A stretch of DNA of 64,000 nucleotides, taken from Sisyra terminalis. Taxonomy: Eukaryota; Arthropoda; Insecta; Neuroptera; Sisyridae. The translations under genes were made by a program, and so were the position numbers. A model generated the notes under the pieces. The model made no database searches, was not told where the DNA came from, and was given only the letters and a program-made list of their open reading frames with translations. The DNA is taken from assembly GCA_958496175.1 (NCBI GenBank), contig OY292275.1:8184001-8248000 (forward strand). The letters run 5' to 3'. This document shows, in pieces, positions 11,574 through 25,607 of the stretch; within the stretch, counting starts at the first letter, position 1; the number at the start of each line of letters is the position of its first letter.

Positions 11574-14500
11574 TAGAAGTACCAAGCGATGGTGACAGAA
11601 CGTCAGCTAAAACTACATTAGCCGGATTGGAAAATCAGGAAATCCACAACAAATTACAAAAGCTGTGATAATTTTTTTAAGATCTCATTCAATAGTATAC
11701 GCTAGGTACTTAGAAAACTAGGGAAAGGACGGAAAAGAATTGTCTGTATGAAGTAAATAGTACACTTTTGTGAATAAAGCAAAGACTGTCGATGTTATTT
11801 AACTATAAAAACCCATTAAGTGTTATTTAAATAAATTTTAATTAGTTTTTGAAGCAAAAACGTGAGATAAAGTTTACAATATTCATATTCCGAAATCCCA
11901 TTACCAAATTACTAGTAGGATTTTAAGTTATCATAGTTATTCCTATAAGTTTAAGTATTATACAAATAAAAAGTACAGTTCTTAATAGAAAAATGGTAGA
12001 TTATGATTATTTTTAGCAATTTTAGTAACAGAAACATTTTAGTAGGAATTTTTAATAATTTTTAAAACAAAAAAATTCAATTATTTTCCAACAAAAATAA
12101 ATAAAGAATTTTATGTACGAGCAAAATTCGTGGCAAAAAATGTTTACTTGTTCTTTTCTCTCCAATAAATTGAAATGTTCGAATCTTACACACTCTTATT
12201 GAACCATAAATCAAACGAGGTATTACGACCGACTAAAATATAGTTTTTCGATCTGTAATACACGAGAGTACATGAGGAAAATTTCAATGAAAAAAAAAAA
12301 AATAATGCAAAAATGAGTCAAGTCGAAGAACGTTATTACAAGTATGGAAAACTGATAATAAATTCACAAATTGAAAAGACTTTTTTTACAAACACATTTG
12401 TATGTAAGGATTCGTATTGAATGTGAAATGAAATGGAACAAAACAAGGATTTACAATGTTTGATGAGCTTCAGTGTATATATTGCGCCCTTTTTGCAAAG
12501 TGTGCGGCAAGTTTGTCGCGGGGAAATTGATTTCAATTGCAAGCCAATGTTAAAAATCGGAAATTAAAAATTGGAAAAAAATTGTATTACTTTCTATATT
12601 TATACGGACTCGATGCGAATGCTTGTACTACAACAAGAATACGAAATATATTAATTTAAATGCAAAACGTTTACGTTAAATCTTTTATTTTACATTATAA
12701 TGTATTCTGCACTTTTTTGTTTCTTTTGGGGCAAAAAAGGCTCTGGCAATCTCACCGGTTTTCTTCTACATTACTTTATAAAAGTTTAAACGCTCAATTT
12801 GAAATGATCGAGCTTTAAAATTGTCGTAAACACTTTTTGGGCGTTAAAACTTTTATTATTATTTTCTTCATATTTTATATATTACACTTAGTGTTTTTAG
12901 GGTAAATTTTATTCAATTTTCTCACACATTTTCTGATAACGGGAAAAACTTTCACAACTTAAACGACATTAAGTTGAAAAAGAGATCAATTTCACGCGCC
13001 TATTTTCAACAAGGGTTAAATTCACCACCTGTATCCTATCCACATATAAAAACACAAATTTTGAATTCACTCATGTGTATACACGCTGAAAACTTTCCTT
13101 CACCCGTCCTTATTTTCAAATTACGTTCTTGAAAATAAAATCTTACATAATTATTGTTATTTATATGAAAATAACAGTCATTAGACTAACATGCAATATC
13201 CGTTAACGGATAAATACTCTAATTACAAACGGGGTGGTTTCAACTCTCTTTTTTGAAATAACCGCCTTTTTGCTTTACGCTACTGTTTTACTTTCCCTAT
13301 TACCACTGGCATTTTCAGGGGCGTTTATTTGATTGTTATGTTCATGGTTTTATAGACAACTCTAAATCGAATCGACTAAAAATTGATTCTATAGAATTTG
13401 TACGCGTGCATAGGAAGGATATTTCTGGACGATAATAATATTAGTAGTGGATTGTAACAATTAGATAACAGTGCCATTATTATTGTATCCATTTCGGAAC
13501 GAAACATTATATAATATTGCACATAGCAGCCACATTGAATATGTGTAAGTGTGGAATGATTTTAAATGCAAATCTCAATGGAAAGCGGGAAAGCATTGCA
13601 TCGCCATTTCTATGCCTCGTTGTTATAGATTTGAATTGGTCCAATATACAAGAGATGCGATTATTCACGGCAGTTAACGCTAAAATGGAATGTGTTCAAT
13701 AAAATTAGTTGAGGATAACCAAAATGTAGCTATTAATTGGATCGCATGCATATTATGGCAGCCCTGAAACGATTTTCATGCAAGTGGTATGAGACGAAAA
13801 CTACATATAGGCTGACGGGTTTTAAGCCATTGGTCATTTTCTAGAAAGGAACTAATCAATGCGACCGATTCCAATTAATACACAGAAGCGATAAAATCAT
13901 TACAATCAATATGAACAATTCAAAGAACTAATCGAAAGACACAAGTGCATTAATTAATTGTTTATTATCTTTGTCATTGTAACATTAATCTATGGTGACG
14001 TGCAAATTTCCCGTACGAGTATTCTGCATATCATTTAATAATCAAGAGTTGAATGTGCAAGATGGATGAAATTTTGGGATGTAGAATGTCCGGGGTTGGT
14101 TCCATCATGAACTAGAGTCGCTGGTTTAATTAGATTTGTTGCACTGCTCTTCACCGCATTCCTTTACACTTGTAATTGGATTTAATCAAAAACTAATTTA
14201 AATAACAACAGTAAATATTATCTATTCGTGCTTCTTATCACTTTAAAATGCACAAGTGAACGAGTGAACTACATTATTCAAAACCCATCCGAGGAAATAT
14301 GTAAAATTTACCATACATTTACGTTTTTCATTCTATTTATAAAAAATAGTTTACATTGATTTACTTAGTTCTTGATAATTACGAATATCGGTTCTTCGGA
14401 ATAATATTAACTTTTCTCCAATGTTTAGTTAGAACATGAAATATTCAAAATGTCTAAACAGCGTTTAAATGTTTACTAAGTTAATAGTGTAGTTAAATGG

Positions 14501-17500
14501 ACTTTTACCTCAAACATTCATGTTGAATCGTTTAGTTTTATAACGTTAACTATTTGATCTGTGTGGTTTCTTATCGGTAATTACAAGAGGTTTTGATAGT
14601 ATGTAGAAGGTAGATGTATATTCTTGTGTAAGCCTTTGCGTTTAAAGCACGCAATCGGATGATTAAAAATTCAAATGGTAGAAAAATCAGACAAAAGAAA
14701 TATATTTTTTTGGATCAATGATATTTTACGGTTAATAAAAAATCAAATGAGCTTAATTGATGTTTTTTAAATTATGAAATTAATAAGGTTATTGCCGATT
14801 TTTTTTTTGCAAGGTAAGAAGATAGTGTACGTTTTTGTAAAGGTATAGTATTTCTCAAGTAGTGTATACAAATAAAGATAATATCAATCCCTTTGGACGT
14901 TTTTTCTAACCAAAAGTAGTGCAGTTAATAGTTTAAAGCAACACTTAAATGTTTCCTTACGATATTTTTTGCAACCCCACTATTTAACTCTTAAAGTCTC
15001 CAGTGCCATTATTTATTTATTTTTTTTGGTTCCTTAACATTAATAACATTATACATATACCAACTCTTTGACTTCTATACCATTTGAGTTCCTTAAAATT
15101 ATTAACTTCATAATTTTGAAGTGAAAACTTCTTTAGCATCGTTATGACTTGAAATTTTATGAAACGGAAACGGAAAGTGGTAATAAAAAAAGAAACATAT
15201 ACATAAATCTAGAAGATTTAACATGAGAGAGAATGAGGTAGGAAACATTAGTATTTCTTATGGTTGTCCGCGCCTGCGTATTACGCTACTTAAGAATGGT
15301 TTTCATAGCGACCAATAATAGCCGTGTTAAATTGCTTATTATAACTGTGAGCATACAAATTTCATTATTTTAATAAAATTACTTTCAAGATTGCCGTAAA
15401 TGAATACGGATTATTGTTATGATTATCAAAAAAAAAGTAAATAAAACAAGGCTATAAAGACGTCAAAAGGTTTAACAGAACGTGTTCGTGAATTTCGGGC
15501 ACGCCGAAAAGCATTATTAAAGAAGAAAAATAATAGTTCATATACGTTTAATAATGATTCGACTGTGCAAAATAGTAAAAATGATGCTTGTAAGTACATA
15601 AATATTTTCTAATCGCATATTTCGTCCTTAATCACGAAATTTCAATAAAATAAAAGCAATTAAAAATTAATTCTGATATCACATAAAATTACGAACTGTT
15701 TTTCAGGTGCTACTCAAAAGAATGTTCAGCCGATTCCTTAGGTACTCACAATTTCGTCGAAATAAAGTTGCTCATGAAGATTTCGTTAAAAAATTTTAAC
15801 AATATGTTCGGTCATAATATGTGCTCATTTTGTTAACGATTGTGATTCCAACGAAATTTAAAACCACAACCCCCAGGACATGAAGATCTTTTATGGATAA
15901 TAATTAAAAATTCTAATGCAAATGATAATATTTTATTGTGCTGCACGTATTTTCAAGTAATCGATAAAAATGTAATTCCAACGATGTCCAAATACAATAG
16001 TTTCAAATATTAAACGATACTTGCATCTTTACCACCACTGGATTTATTTCATATATCCATTATCATAAGCTCTTATATCATTTATTGAAAATGCAAATTT
16101 GGATTCCCGATAAATTTATGTTATGTTTTTGTTAATAAATCGTAAAATAAACCCTACAATTATTCTACTCATAAAATTTTAAATTCGTCTCAATATCTTG
16201 AAGTTCATCTTTTTTGAAAATTCCACTTCTACCGCGGGTGAACTGCACACATGTGTTTTTTTAACCGTTTAAATGATAAATATGTAATTCTCAAAACAAT
16301 GTTTTGGTATATATTAATTAAGGGATGAATCTGTTCTATATCTTGAGATCAAAGATGAAATAGATTATATATACAGTATTTAATTGATAAAAGGTATTAT
16401 TAAGGCGATGGAAATCCAATTTTTAGTTCTAAAAAAATTATATTCTGGCAGAAAAAGAGTTTTAATTTTAAAGAGCACATCAGAATCGGAAAACGTTGGA
16501 TGGATCGGAAATTGTGACGTCACAGTTTCTATACTGAAACCAAGATATAAACAGATCATTGAGAAGTTATAAAAATTATGAAATATGAAGTATTGTGTAC
16601 GAATTTATAAAAAGTTTTGAAGGAAAACGTAATTTTTGTAATTAATCATACTATATCAGAAAATTTGGAGAGAAATAGATCTAATAATTTGCCAATAGTT
16701 CGGAAATGTTAACTGGGAAAAGCGTAGAAAAAGCTTTAGGACGACGATAATGAAAAATCGGACCTAGAAAGGTATTTGCCCCAGTTTTGGAGGGTAGGTT
16801 GGTACTAAGAAGATATGTTTATACCCTAAGTTTCAGGTTTCTTTGTTGTTTCATTTGCGAATAAATCGAAAAAGTACTAAATCATGATGCAGATGCAATG
16901 ATGACTTACTCTATTTTCAATTTCAGTACCTCAGACCTGTCTTAATTTAACCGAAAAAATTGTAAAATATGCAAATTGTTTCATTTCTGCTCACATCAGT
17001 ACATAATAATTCCTTTCACAATCAATTTGTCCGATTAAATTTGTGCCAATGTATCATTTCTATTTTTCCATCGATCAAACTTAGATAAAAACCGGTTGAG
17101 ATTAACTGCGCCATTGATTTTAATTGCAAACAATTTCAAATTGATTTGTTTTTTAATCTTTTTCCAACAAGATTGGCCACCGCCACAACAAAGCTGTAAA
17201 GCAAGCGATTTATCTTCCTTTTATTAAAAAAAAAAATAAAATAAAAATAAAATAAAACCGACAAAAAATTGCTCAAGATACAACGATAAGATTGTGCCAG
17301 TGAGTGTGGATTTCTATGAAACCAAAGCTGTTTGCGAAATACACAAAGCGCTTTGTCGTAATTAAAACAATCTTAAATGTAGAAATATTTTCGCTTTGGT
17401 TGTTTTAAAATATAATGAAGACTAAAGAGAGATGTGTACGGAATGTGGGGAAATTTCATTTGTATGTGTCTTAAATATCTTTTGTTGAAACTAATACAAA

Positions 17501-18085
17501 CCACGTGGTACAATTTAAATTACTTTGACTATACAATGATATGATTAAATACAACATAGAAATAATAATAATAACAATCATTATCAAAGTAATAATAATA
17601 TACGGTATTTGTTCACGCTCGACTTTTGTTTAATTACCAAAAGATTAATTTAAACAATAAAATTTATTGTCTGCGCTAGAAATGTCGCTTTGTATGCCTA
17701 GCTTTATGTCATTGTATTTTCTTAGAGGATTTTTTGTACATATTAAATCAAAGATCATATATTGTTAGCTTCCTAGTTCTAGTACTGATTATTTCAAGTA
17801 TAAATGAAACAATTAAAATAGGCATTCAAATTGGTCATTACGGAAATTTTGGGAATATAATTTCTTGAATTTTCATTTGTAACTAGACAAAAATAAATGG
17901 AATCATATAAATTTAGTTCTGGATTCTTTGAAATCTTTCAGCTCCTGGCACAGAGCTCCAGCTCCAGCTTTATCTGATGTATCGGATGAAGTAAATTTGT
18001 ACCGTTTTTAAAATTAAAACATATTTAAAAAGTTTAAGTTTTTTTGGGCAAAGATAAACCAATGTTGAGTCTACATTTATAAAAT
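11574..18085. other. AT-rich non-coding DNA with a GC-richer island near 13.5-14.2 kb
   Basis: I see no exon or transposon in this 6.5 kb. The part at about 13480-14180 is less AT-rich and may be a conserved non-coding block. The 61-codon frame there (13517-13702) has no recognisable features. A run of AAAAT-type repeats lies at 17226-17257. Confidence 0.45.
17226..17257. repeat. (AAAAT)n-type simple repeat
   Basis: A poly-A run grades into AAAAT/AAAT units. It is a microsatellite with no sign of being a retroelement tail. Confidence 0.7.
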
Positions 18086-18942
18086 ACTAGCTGATCCTCG
18101 CGACTTCGTCTGCGTAACGTTGGTGTTGATTGTTATTTTTTAGGTTTGCTCCTTGTAGTGGTAGTATATGGAAATTTTTATTTTTCTTATTTCTTTTACG
18201 AAAAACATAATACTACTTGGAAACACTATTTTGTCGAATTTAATCTATTAATTTTCAAAAAATATTTATAAATATCTAAAAAGAGTATGTCTATTGCGTA
18301 TAGCTACGATAAGTTTACCTACCGTGGACCAAATAATCCATAAATCAATCAGCATCTATACATAAATAAAGTCGGTTTAATAATGCCTAAAAAAAGTCGA
18401 AACTTATCAAAATACTCGCGCTAAAATAACAGAAGTTAAGGTTCTAGATTTTGAATATTAGTAGGAATCTCTATTAACATCAACTATTTGTCTTATATAA
18501 ATAAAGGCTTATATTTCAAAGAGGCAATTTTTTAAACTTTAAATTGAATATACTGTGCTTTTTATCAGTTCAACTAAAAATATTTTTACTGATTATTTTC
18601 TAACTTTTAATTACCTTTCCAATGATATATAACTCACCTGTCTACTGTAAAAATTTATGTTTTCATCCCTAGGGAATACCTTCCCTTATTATTTTTTTGA
18701 AATGATAAGTAGCCTATAGTCTGTGGGAAATTGTGTTGTATCTTAATACTAAATTTAATTAAATTCGGTTGTTCCGTTTCATTAGTTAAATCGAGACACA
18801 CAGACAGACAGACAGACAGACAAAAATTTTAAAAATGTTAAATTCGGAATAAGGGCCTCTTGAAACAAATATTTACTCTAAAATTGGGTTCAAAATCGAA
18901 ATGTACAGACAGATGTAAGAATTTTATATATTAGTATAGATA
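18086..18942 (+). repeat. Interspersed repeat, copy 1 (ACTAGCTGATCCTCGC family)
   Basis: It starts with ACTAGCTGATCCTCGCGACT, continues with TCGTCTGCGTAACG, and ends with a (CAGA)n stretch at about 18800-18822 and TATATTAGTATAGATA. A second copy lies at 51631-52586 in the same orientation. It shares the start, the internal block with TTTTTATTTTTCTTATTTC, and the block with AAAAAGAGTATGTCTATTGC. Repeats with this type of start and a TATATTAGTA-like end are common in arthropod genomes. I cannot decide between a non-autonomous non-LTR element and another class. No coding capacity was seen. Confidence 0.6.
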
Positions 18943-21900
18943 AAATTTCAATTTTTATCTCCTTAATATGTTCCTTGAATTTCTGCATTAGACTGGAGAC
19001 CCTCACAATGCTAAGCGTACATATTTATTTTGAAATTTAATTTACATTTTATAGTTAGAAAACAATACAGTGTTTAAATTTGAGTAAACCTTTTATTTCC
19101 GCGTTATTCTTGAATAAAATGTCTCTAAGTACCTGTAGTAGACGGCTTCAACGTCAAAAAAGAGCCATAATGACATTTTAATAGAGTGGTCGACGTACGA
19201 ACGAAGAGAAAAACGAGACGATCATAATACAATATTATAATAATGTGTTTTATGCGGCGAGCTCAATGTTTCCAACCTTGGAATGTTGGTGTAATTATAT
19301 AAATTATTATTATTCTTATCATTGTCGCCGGAACATTATGAAAATGAAGAATGACGTTTTCTTACAAATTGTATGAAAAATTATCTCATATTGCGTTTTA
19401 TAATATTTACAACGTTTGGAAATTTGAAATTAAAATAATTAGCATATAACACGGGGGACAAGACATTGATGAAAACGCAGAACGTGCGTGAACAATTCTT
19501 TTAGCATAATCCGATGTCTAATATGGCGTCGAAGTTTTACGAGACATTTTTCCAACAAAGGCATAAATTTGTTTGGCTGATGAGAGCCTAATGCGGCCAA
19601 ACAAATACACTTGTCCTCGGCTGGGCCGATAATATATTATAATGACATACAAATATCAAAGTTGCTCGTGTTTCCAGACCATCCATCCGATATTTAGAAT
19701 GCGCATATTTGCGAGGCATCATTGCCTTGATCTCTGTATCCATAAAAGTTTTCGTTTGACTTTGATGGAAAAAACTATAATATAAACGTAACATTGACAA
19801 ATGCTGACTCTCATTACTTGAGTGATTTGCACAAAATTGGTAATTCCTTCAATGCAAATGATGCTAGAGCTATCGTTTCACCAGCAATCAAGAAGTGAAC
19901 ACATTTTTTGTCGTTTGAAAATTACGTTGTGGATTTCTTAAGACAATTTGAGGCCTTGAAAAAATATTTTTTTTCTCTAAATTGTTAGTTTTAATATTTG
20001 AAAAATTTTTTATTCGATAAAATAACATGAAATTTGTAAGCACAAGAGTGCTACCATCAAGACGAACCAAATCAAAGTAAGGTCTGCATATCTTTTCTCA
20101 AAGTGTTTCATCCTATTTTATGGCCTTAATTGTGGAATGGTCAATCCATTTAAAATTGTCCAAAATTTATAAAAATTGTCGTTTAAAATTTTTAATCTTT
20201 CTCATTTTCTAATTATGGGTTTCCTACAGATAGATAGCCACCAAAAACTATTTGAAAAAAAATAATTAACTTCAGTTTTTTTCCTGGCAGTCATTTTTAA
20301 ATGCCGGCTGGGAAAATTTTAATAAAAAAGGTGGTCGGCGGAAAATTTAATTCGCAAGCTATTTTTGAAGATATCACAATAATTTAAAAACCATTGCAAT
20401 CAGTATAGAATAAACTTCATTTTTACCAACTTCTAATTTTCCTATCATGAAAGAAAATCAGTCAATGCTGTCTAACAAAAACTTCAAAAAAATCTGAAAA
20501 TTCTTACTTATGAAGACGATAAAATTTAATGTAGGAATGTAGGAATAGAGCCTCACTAATGTGAGTTTGTTTTTGTATTGAATACTTTTATAACAATCTG
20601 TAGTAAAATTTTGCATCCTAGGATGCAGGATTTGCATCAAATCCTGAGAATTGACTTCTTTTCTTTCTAGGGCCTTCTTCGATTTTCTCAAGTGAATATC
20701 TAAAAAAGAGCTGAATTAAATTAAGTAAAAATTACACAAAATCGTCTTTATACTAATAGAAATATCTCCCAACAAAACTGTGATTGACACTTAATTATAA
20801 TTAGAGTAATACAGTAGTAAATTTCAGGGAAAATATATAGGAACTCCCAATATACACAATAGAGCCAATCTTGGGCCAATTGTTAATTGCCAAGGCTTGG
20901 TACTAAACATTTGCGTAATTAAAATTGGTAGAACTATGTTTAAATCATTACATTCAATAATTAATAAAATATTTCAGCTTTAAAATAACAATGAGGAGAA
21001 ATAACATTTGGTAACAGTACTAATTTTGAACTTATCGATATATTTATGCTACTTGAAACGAGAAGTAACACGATTCCCCCCCCCCCCCCCCCAAAGAACT
21101 TATTCAGCAAATGAAGATAAAAAATTAATGAAAGATTTGTTATTTACCAGTGAAAATGTTATCAAAAATATGCCTCTATAAGTTATATTCAATTAAGATG
21201 TTTTGTTACTTCCAAAAGTCCAAACTTTGATAATTATCACACTCTACATAAATTTAAAAGTTTGAACCGTAACCTATTGTTATTATTGCTCATTGTTATT
21301 TTAAAGACGAAATATTTGGTACGTTATTGAATATAATAATTCAAACATTATTCTACCAATGTGAATTATAAAAATTTCAAGCCCTCGTTTGTTAACTTTG
21401 CACTACAAAATCTTGAAGAAGGATATCAATTTTCTTGAAATTCATTGCTCTATTACTCTAAATATAAGTGAGTCTAGTCATAGTTTTGTTGTGAGATATT
21501 TTTATTTGTATAAAAACATTCAGAAAAATTTGTACTTATTTTTATTAGAGTCTCTTTTTAGACATTAGCTTGAGAAAATCATCTCAATTCTCAAGTCTAG
21601 AGAATTGGGAAAGTTTTAAGTTTTTGGCCATTTTTGTAAGGCTCTAGTAAGAAAAGGAGTGCATCCTTCGGACTAAAACTTTAACTGAAAATTATTCTAC
21701 TGATATTTAAAAAATAAACAGAATATCATAAGTGTATTTTTATCTCTTCTTGGCATTTTATTGTCTTAAAAAGTAACAATTTTAAATGGATTAACCCAGA
21801 AGAGTTTTACTTTATAGGATAAAATGATATCACTAAATAAGAAATAAAAATTTGAATATGTTGGGATTCTAGTGAATATAGGGACTTGACTCTACATAAG

Positions 21901-24900
21901 ATTTGCAAATTTTAAAAGTTTGTGATTCTTGAGAAATAACTTTACGAGTACATTTAATGTTTTTGGTCAGATTTTATCCCTGAATAAATTAAAATGTTAT
22001 TACCAATTTGTTTAAAAATTTTTAATCAAGATTTATAAACTTATGAAAAAATTAAATTGGGGATTTCAATGCTTCATGAGTCTTGAACAAAAAAATAAGC
22101 AAATGAGAAAAACAATCTGTTTTTTCCAATATATTCAAAAAGATCTACCTTTCAATTCGAATAAGAATCAATTAAAATTTATACTACCAAACGAAAATAG
22201 AGAAAGTAAATTAAATCCTTATAAACCCAACTTTCAAGTCCTTATAATCTCCAAGACAATCCCCAGAGACGAATAGACGAACCCAAAACTTGAAATTAGA
22301 TTCCTTATAAAAGCCTGTGTCTCATCATCATCATTATTATTATTACTATTTCATCATCACTTTTCTAGGAGTTTATCAGAAAATTTATGTCTCTTAATAG
22401 CACATTATGTACATATATCGAGCATTGAATATTCGAAACAATTTTAGACCCACTCAAGACGTTACTTATCGAATAGTTTATTTAACACGACGAATGTTAC
22501 CTTGTGCACACTTAATAACTTTTGCAACTCTCGCCGTTTGACGTCGCTCTAATTTGTTATATGTCGTTCCAGGAAGCATTTGTATAAATATTCCCTAAAG
22601 AGGTAACAACCGCCGTTTCGTGTGTTTCGTTAAATTCCTAGATTCCTACAAATCCACCCACGACCCTTTCAACCCGTTCATTTAGATATTGAACGTTCGA
22701 AAAGGTTTACGTTAAAATAACAGCTTTAAAATATATTCCGCTTTGGAAATATCTTAAACAATACAAATAATTCCCGGCTCGGTTCTACATTGGCTTGTTT
22801 TAAGAGTATAATTCGAGCATTTGAATAAATTGTGCTAATGGAATTAGCGAATCTTTCCGAATTTAATTTTGCCCAATAAAATTTGACTTTAATCATCCGG
22901 ATACCCGTTTTTCAAATGCAGATATTGCACATTTACCGACACGCTATTAATTTGGATTATTAAACACGAATAATTCCCATAATACTGTCACACATTACAA
23001 GCCGAGGAGCAGAGACTATAAGGTGTATGCAGGACTTTTGCCAGAAATGAGATAGCGGGGGTTGTATGGCGTGAACTTCCGAATGAATAAATTCGATTTG
23101 TCCGGTTGTAATGCAAGTGCATTTGCGAGGCAGGTGCTACAAAGTGAGAAATGTGAAATATTGCAATACATTTATAATTTGGACAGATGTAATTGTTCCT
23201 ACAGTACAGAGAGGTACGGGAACATACACTGAGGAGTAACGGTGGTTTCTCTGGTTCTAATATTACATATACATGGCGAAAATGGGGCAAAATGAAAATT
23301 CTGTACACTACATGAGGAAAACGAGACGAAACCAAAAGAGACAGAAACTGGCATGGAGTGAGGTCTAAAACCGGAGTTCATTACCGCGTAAGAATTATTG
23401 AATCATTTAATCATTTTGTGTAGTTTCTGTGCTTTTAATTGAACCATCACTTTGCCGTTAAAGTTCCAATGTATGTTTCCTATATTTTATAATTACGATT
23501 ATTAACATTCCAGAACAATTTGTCTTGATGAGAACAAGAAAAGGAATTACTATTAAAATTTATTAATATCAATTTTATCATTACAATCACAATTAAGTTC
23601 TTTGCCAATTTATAGTCCAATAAAATCCCTCCATTGCCTTATAAAGCTCAAGTTACACTTTCACTCATGCCACATGCATCGATACTTGAAAATAAAAAAA
23701 CACACACACATACTAAATTAAAGGCAAATGTCCACGTAAATACAATAAATATACTAAACTTACATTATTATTAAGTATAATAAATAACGAGGAAGTCGAG
23801 GGACAAATATAAAAGGTGTATAGAACGGGGAAGGTAAAGATGCAACAATTCTTTGTAGTGAAGCCAGAATGAGATGGATGGAGATGGAAGATGGGTTATG
23901 GATGCTGAACGCTGTACCCATAAATTTGTGTGACCAAGATTACGACGAAAACAAGTTGTATTCATGTCCATTTTTAGTTGTTCAACAAGAATGTAAACAT
24001 TCGTTTTATTGGGAGTCATTTGAAATTACTACAACTTAATAATGACAGTAATTGGCCGTGTTGTGACTACCGCTTTAAAATTATTGCCCCCGTCTAGTGC
24101 AGTTCAAAGCGGTTGGAAGTCGTTTTGCATATTTATTAATAGGTGTGGAAAATTAACTTCTGACAATATCAAATTCTTAAGGGTGCCTTTCTTCATAAAC
24201 TGGGCAATGTCTTTTTTCCAAGCTACTATCATGTCTTACAAAAAGTAAAGATCATTTTATATTCAGCAATAACTAACATACCTACTAAAATATAATCCAA
24301 AATATTCAAGTATATAGTTTAAATTAACAGTATTATATCCAACAGGATTGTAATTTTAGATGAAATTAATCATAAAAGTTTAATTTGATATCAATCGATT
24401 TCCGGAACTAAATTATATATTTTCCGATAAGTTATTAGTGAATTTCGTTTTTTTTATTCGCTTTTACAATTACAAACATTAGAATATAATGAAACTTTGA
24501 TTAGTGGATTAGAGGTGATAATTGTAGGAGTGGTACATAAAGTTAGTTTGCTGTTAATTACAAGAGATTCATTTGTGATTAACCAATTCTAGCGACGGTT
24601 GACAACTTTGACAGTTAAAAGAGTTAAAAAAATATTATTAAGACAAAGAAGTTATCATTTGATAAAAGATCTTTATTAATAGTCAGAAAAAGGGGTTTTC
24701 AATGGGAGAAAAATCGCCCCCTATTTAGTACTAAAACAATACGGAAGTGAAATAACTTTACAGATTGAAAAGTAGGTTTTCAGAATGAGATCTTTTCTCA
24801 AATTTTAAAAAATGGTATAAATATGTAGACGGATATAATACTTTAGTTTTTTTTTTCTAAAAAAGTGGAAAATATATTTTGAATAGTTGAAGAATCAACG

Positions 24901-25350
24901 ATTAAAAGTTTGGGATCATTGTCCTAAAACAGGAATTAGCAGCAGAAACAGTAGAAGAATCAAATTCTTAAGCATTAAAGAAAAGATGGGCAAAAGGAAG
25001 TCAATACTTGAAAGTCGTTACCGCCACTACAAAGTGGTGCTTTCGAAATCCTAAGAACTTCATTAATTAAAAACCTCAGAACTCTGTTTTATCATTGTTG
25101 GTGTAAACCCAAAATTTAAATTTGAAATTTAAAGTTATAATCCAGACTATGGATTTTTATTTAAATCATTGCTAAACGGCAAAGAAAGGAAAAATTAAAT
25201 TTCATATTATAAATTAAATGCACTACCTCAACCTGCAAAGTCTCGCCAGAACTAGGTAGTGCTAAAAGTAGGATAACCATATGAAAAAACCTTTTTTAAT
25301 ACAGATTTTCAAAGATAATGATTGGAAATTAGTTTAAATTAAAAGGTTAA
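18943..25350. other. AT-rich non-coding DNA with a GC-richer island at about 22.4-24.1 kb
   Basis: No coding gene was recognised. The island has open frames of 115 codons (22988-23335, minus), 82 codons (23771-24019, minus) and 68 codons (24042-24248, plus) that resemble nothing I know and overlap other frames. A conserved intronic block is the simplest reading. A poly-C run lies at 21076-21092. Confidence 0.4.
21076..21092. repeat. Poly-C homopolymer, 17 bp
   Basis: Seventeen consecutive C stand in an otherwise AT-rich region. The exact length is unreliable in most sequencing. Confidence 0.85.
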
Positions 25351-25354
25351 TAAG

Positions 25355-25520
25355 CATAGTGCTGGCTGAGTGGTCTAAGTGACCGCTTTAAAACTGGTAG
25401 GTTTTGGGTTTGATCCTTGTTTTGAACAAAATTTTTGATATTTCTATAATACAGAATTTTTATTTACTTTAGAGTCGCTAAAGACTTAAGTAGTTATTAA
25501 GCGACGATAAATAACAGTTA
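25355..25520 (+). mobile_element. tRNA-headed SINE-like sequence
   Basis: TGGCTGAGTGG at 25363-25373 matches the RNA polymerase III A box (TRGCNNAGYGG) exactly. About 44 bp downstream, GGTTTGATCC (25407-25416) is a near-match to the B box, with one substitution and one base missing. The stretch between looks like the anticodon arm of a tRNA-Leu or tRNA-Ser type molecule. A complete tRNA fold is not present and an AT-rich body follows, so this is more likely a SINE head or a tRNA pseudogene than a working tRNA gene. I did not see another copy in the window. Confidence 0.5.
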
Positions 25521-25607
25521 AAAAAAGTTAAATTTAAATATTTTATATCGCACATAAGATCAATAAAGCTCCAATTCTTAGCAAAATGAGCAATAATAAA
25601 GCCAAAG

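Noticed and set aside
22988..23335. 115-codon open frame on minus
   Set aside because: It overlaps another open frame on the same strand and lies in a GC-richer block. No family resemblance, so better explained by local composition.
25361..25416. Functional tRNA gene
   Set aside because: A and B boxes are present but the acceptor stem and full cloverleaf cannot be closed, and the B box lacks a base. SINE or pseudogene is preferred.
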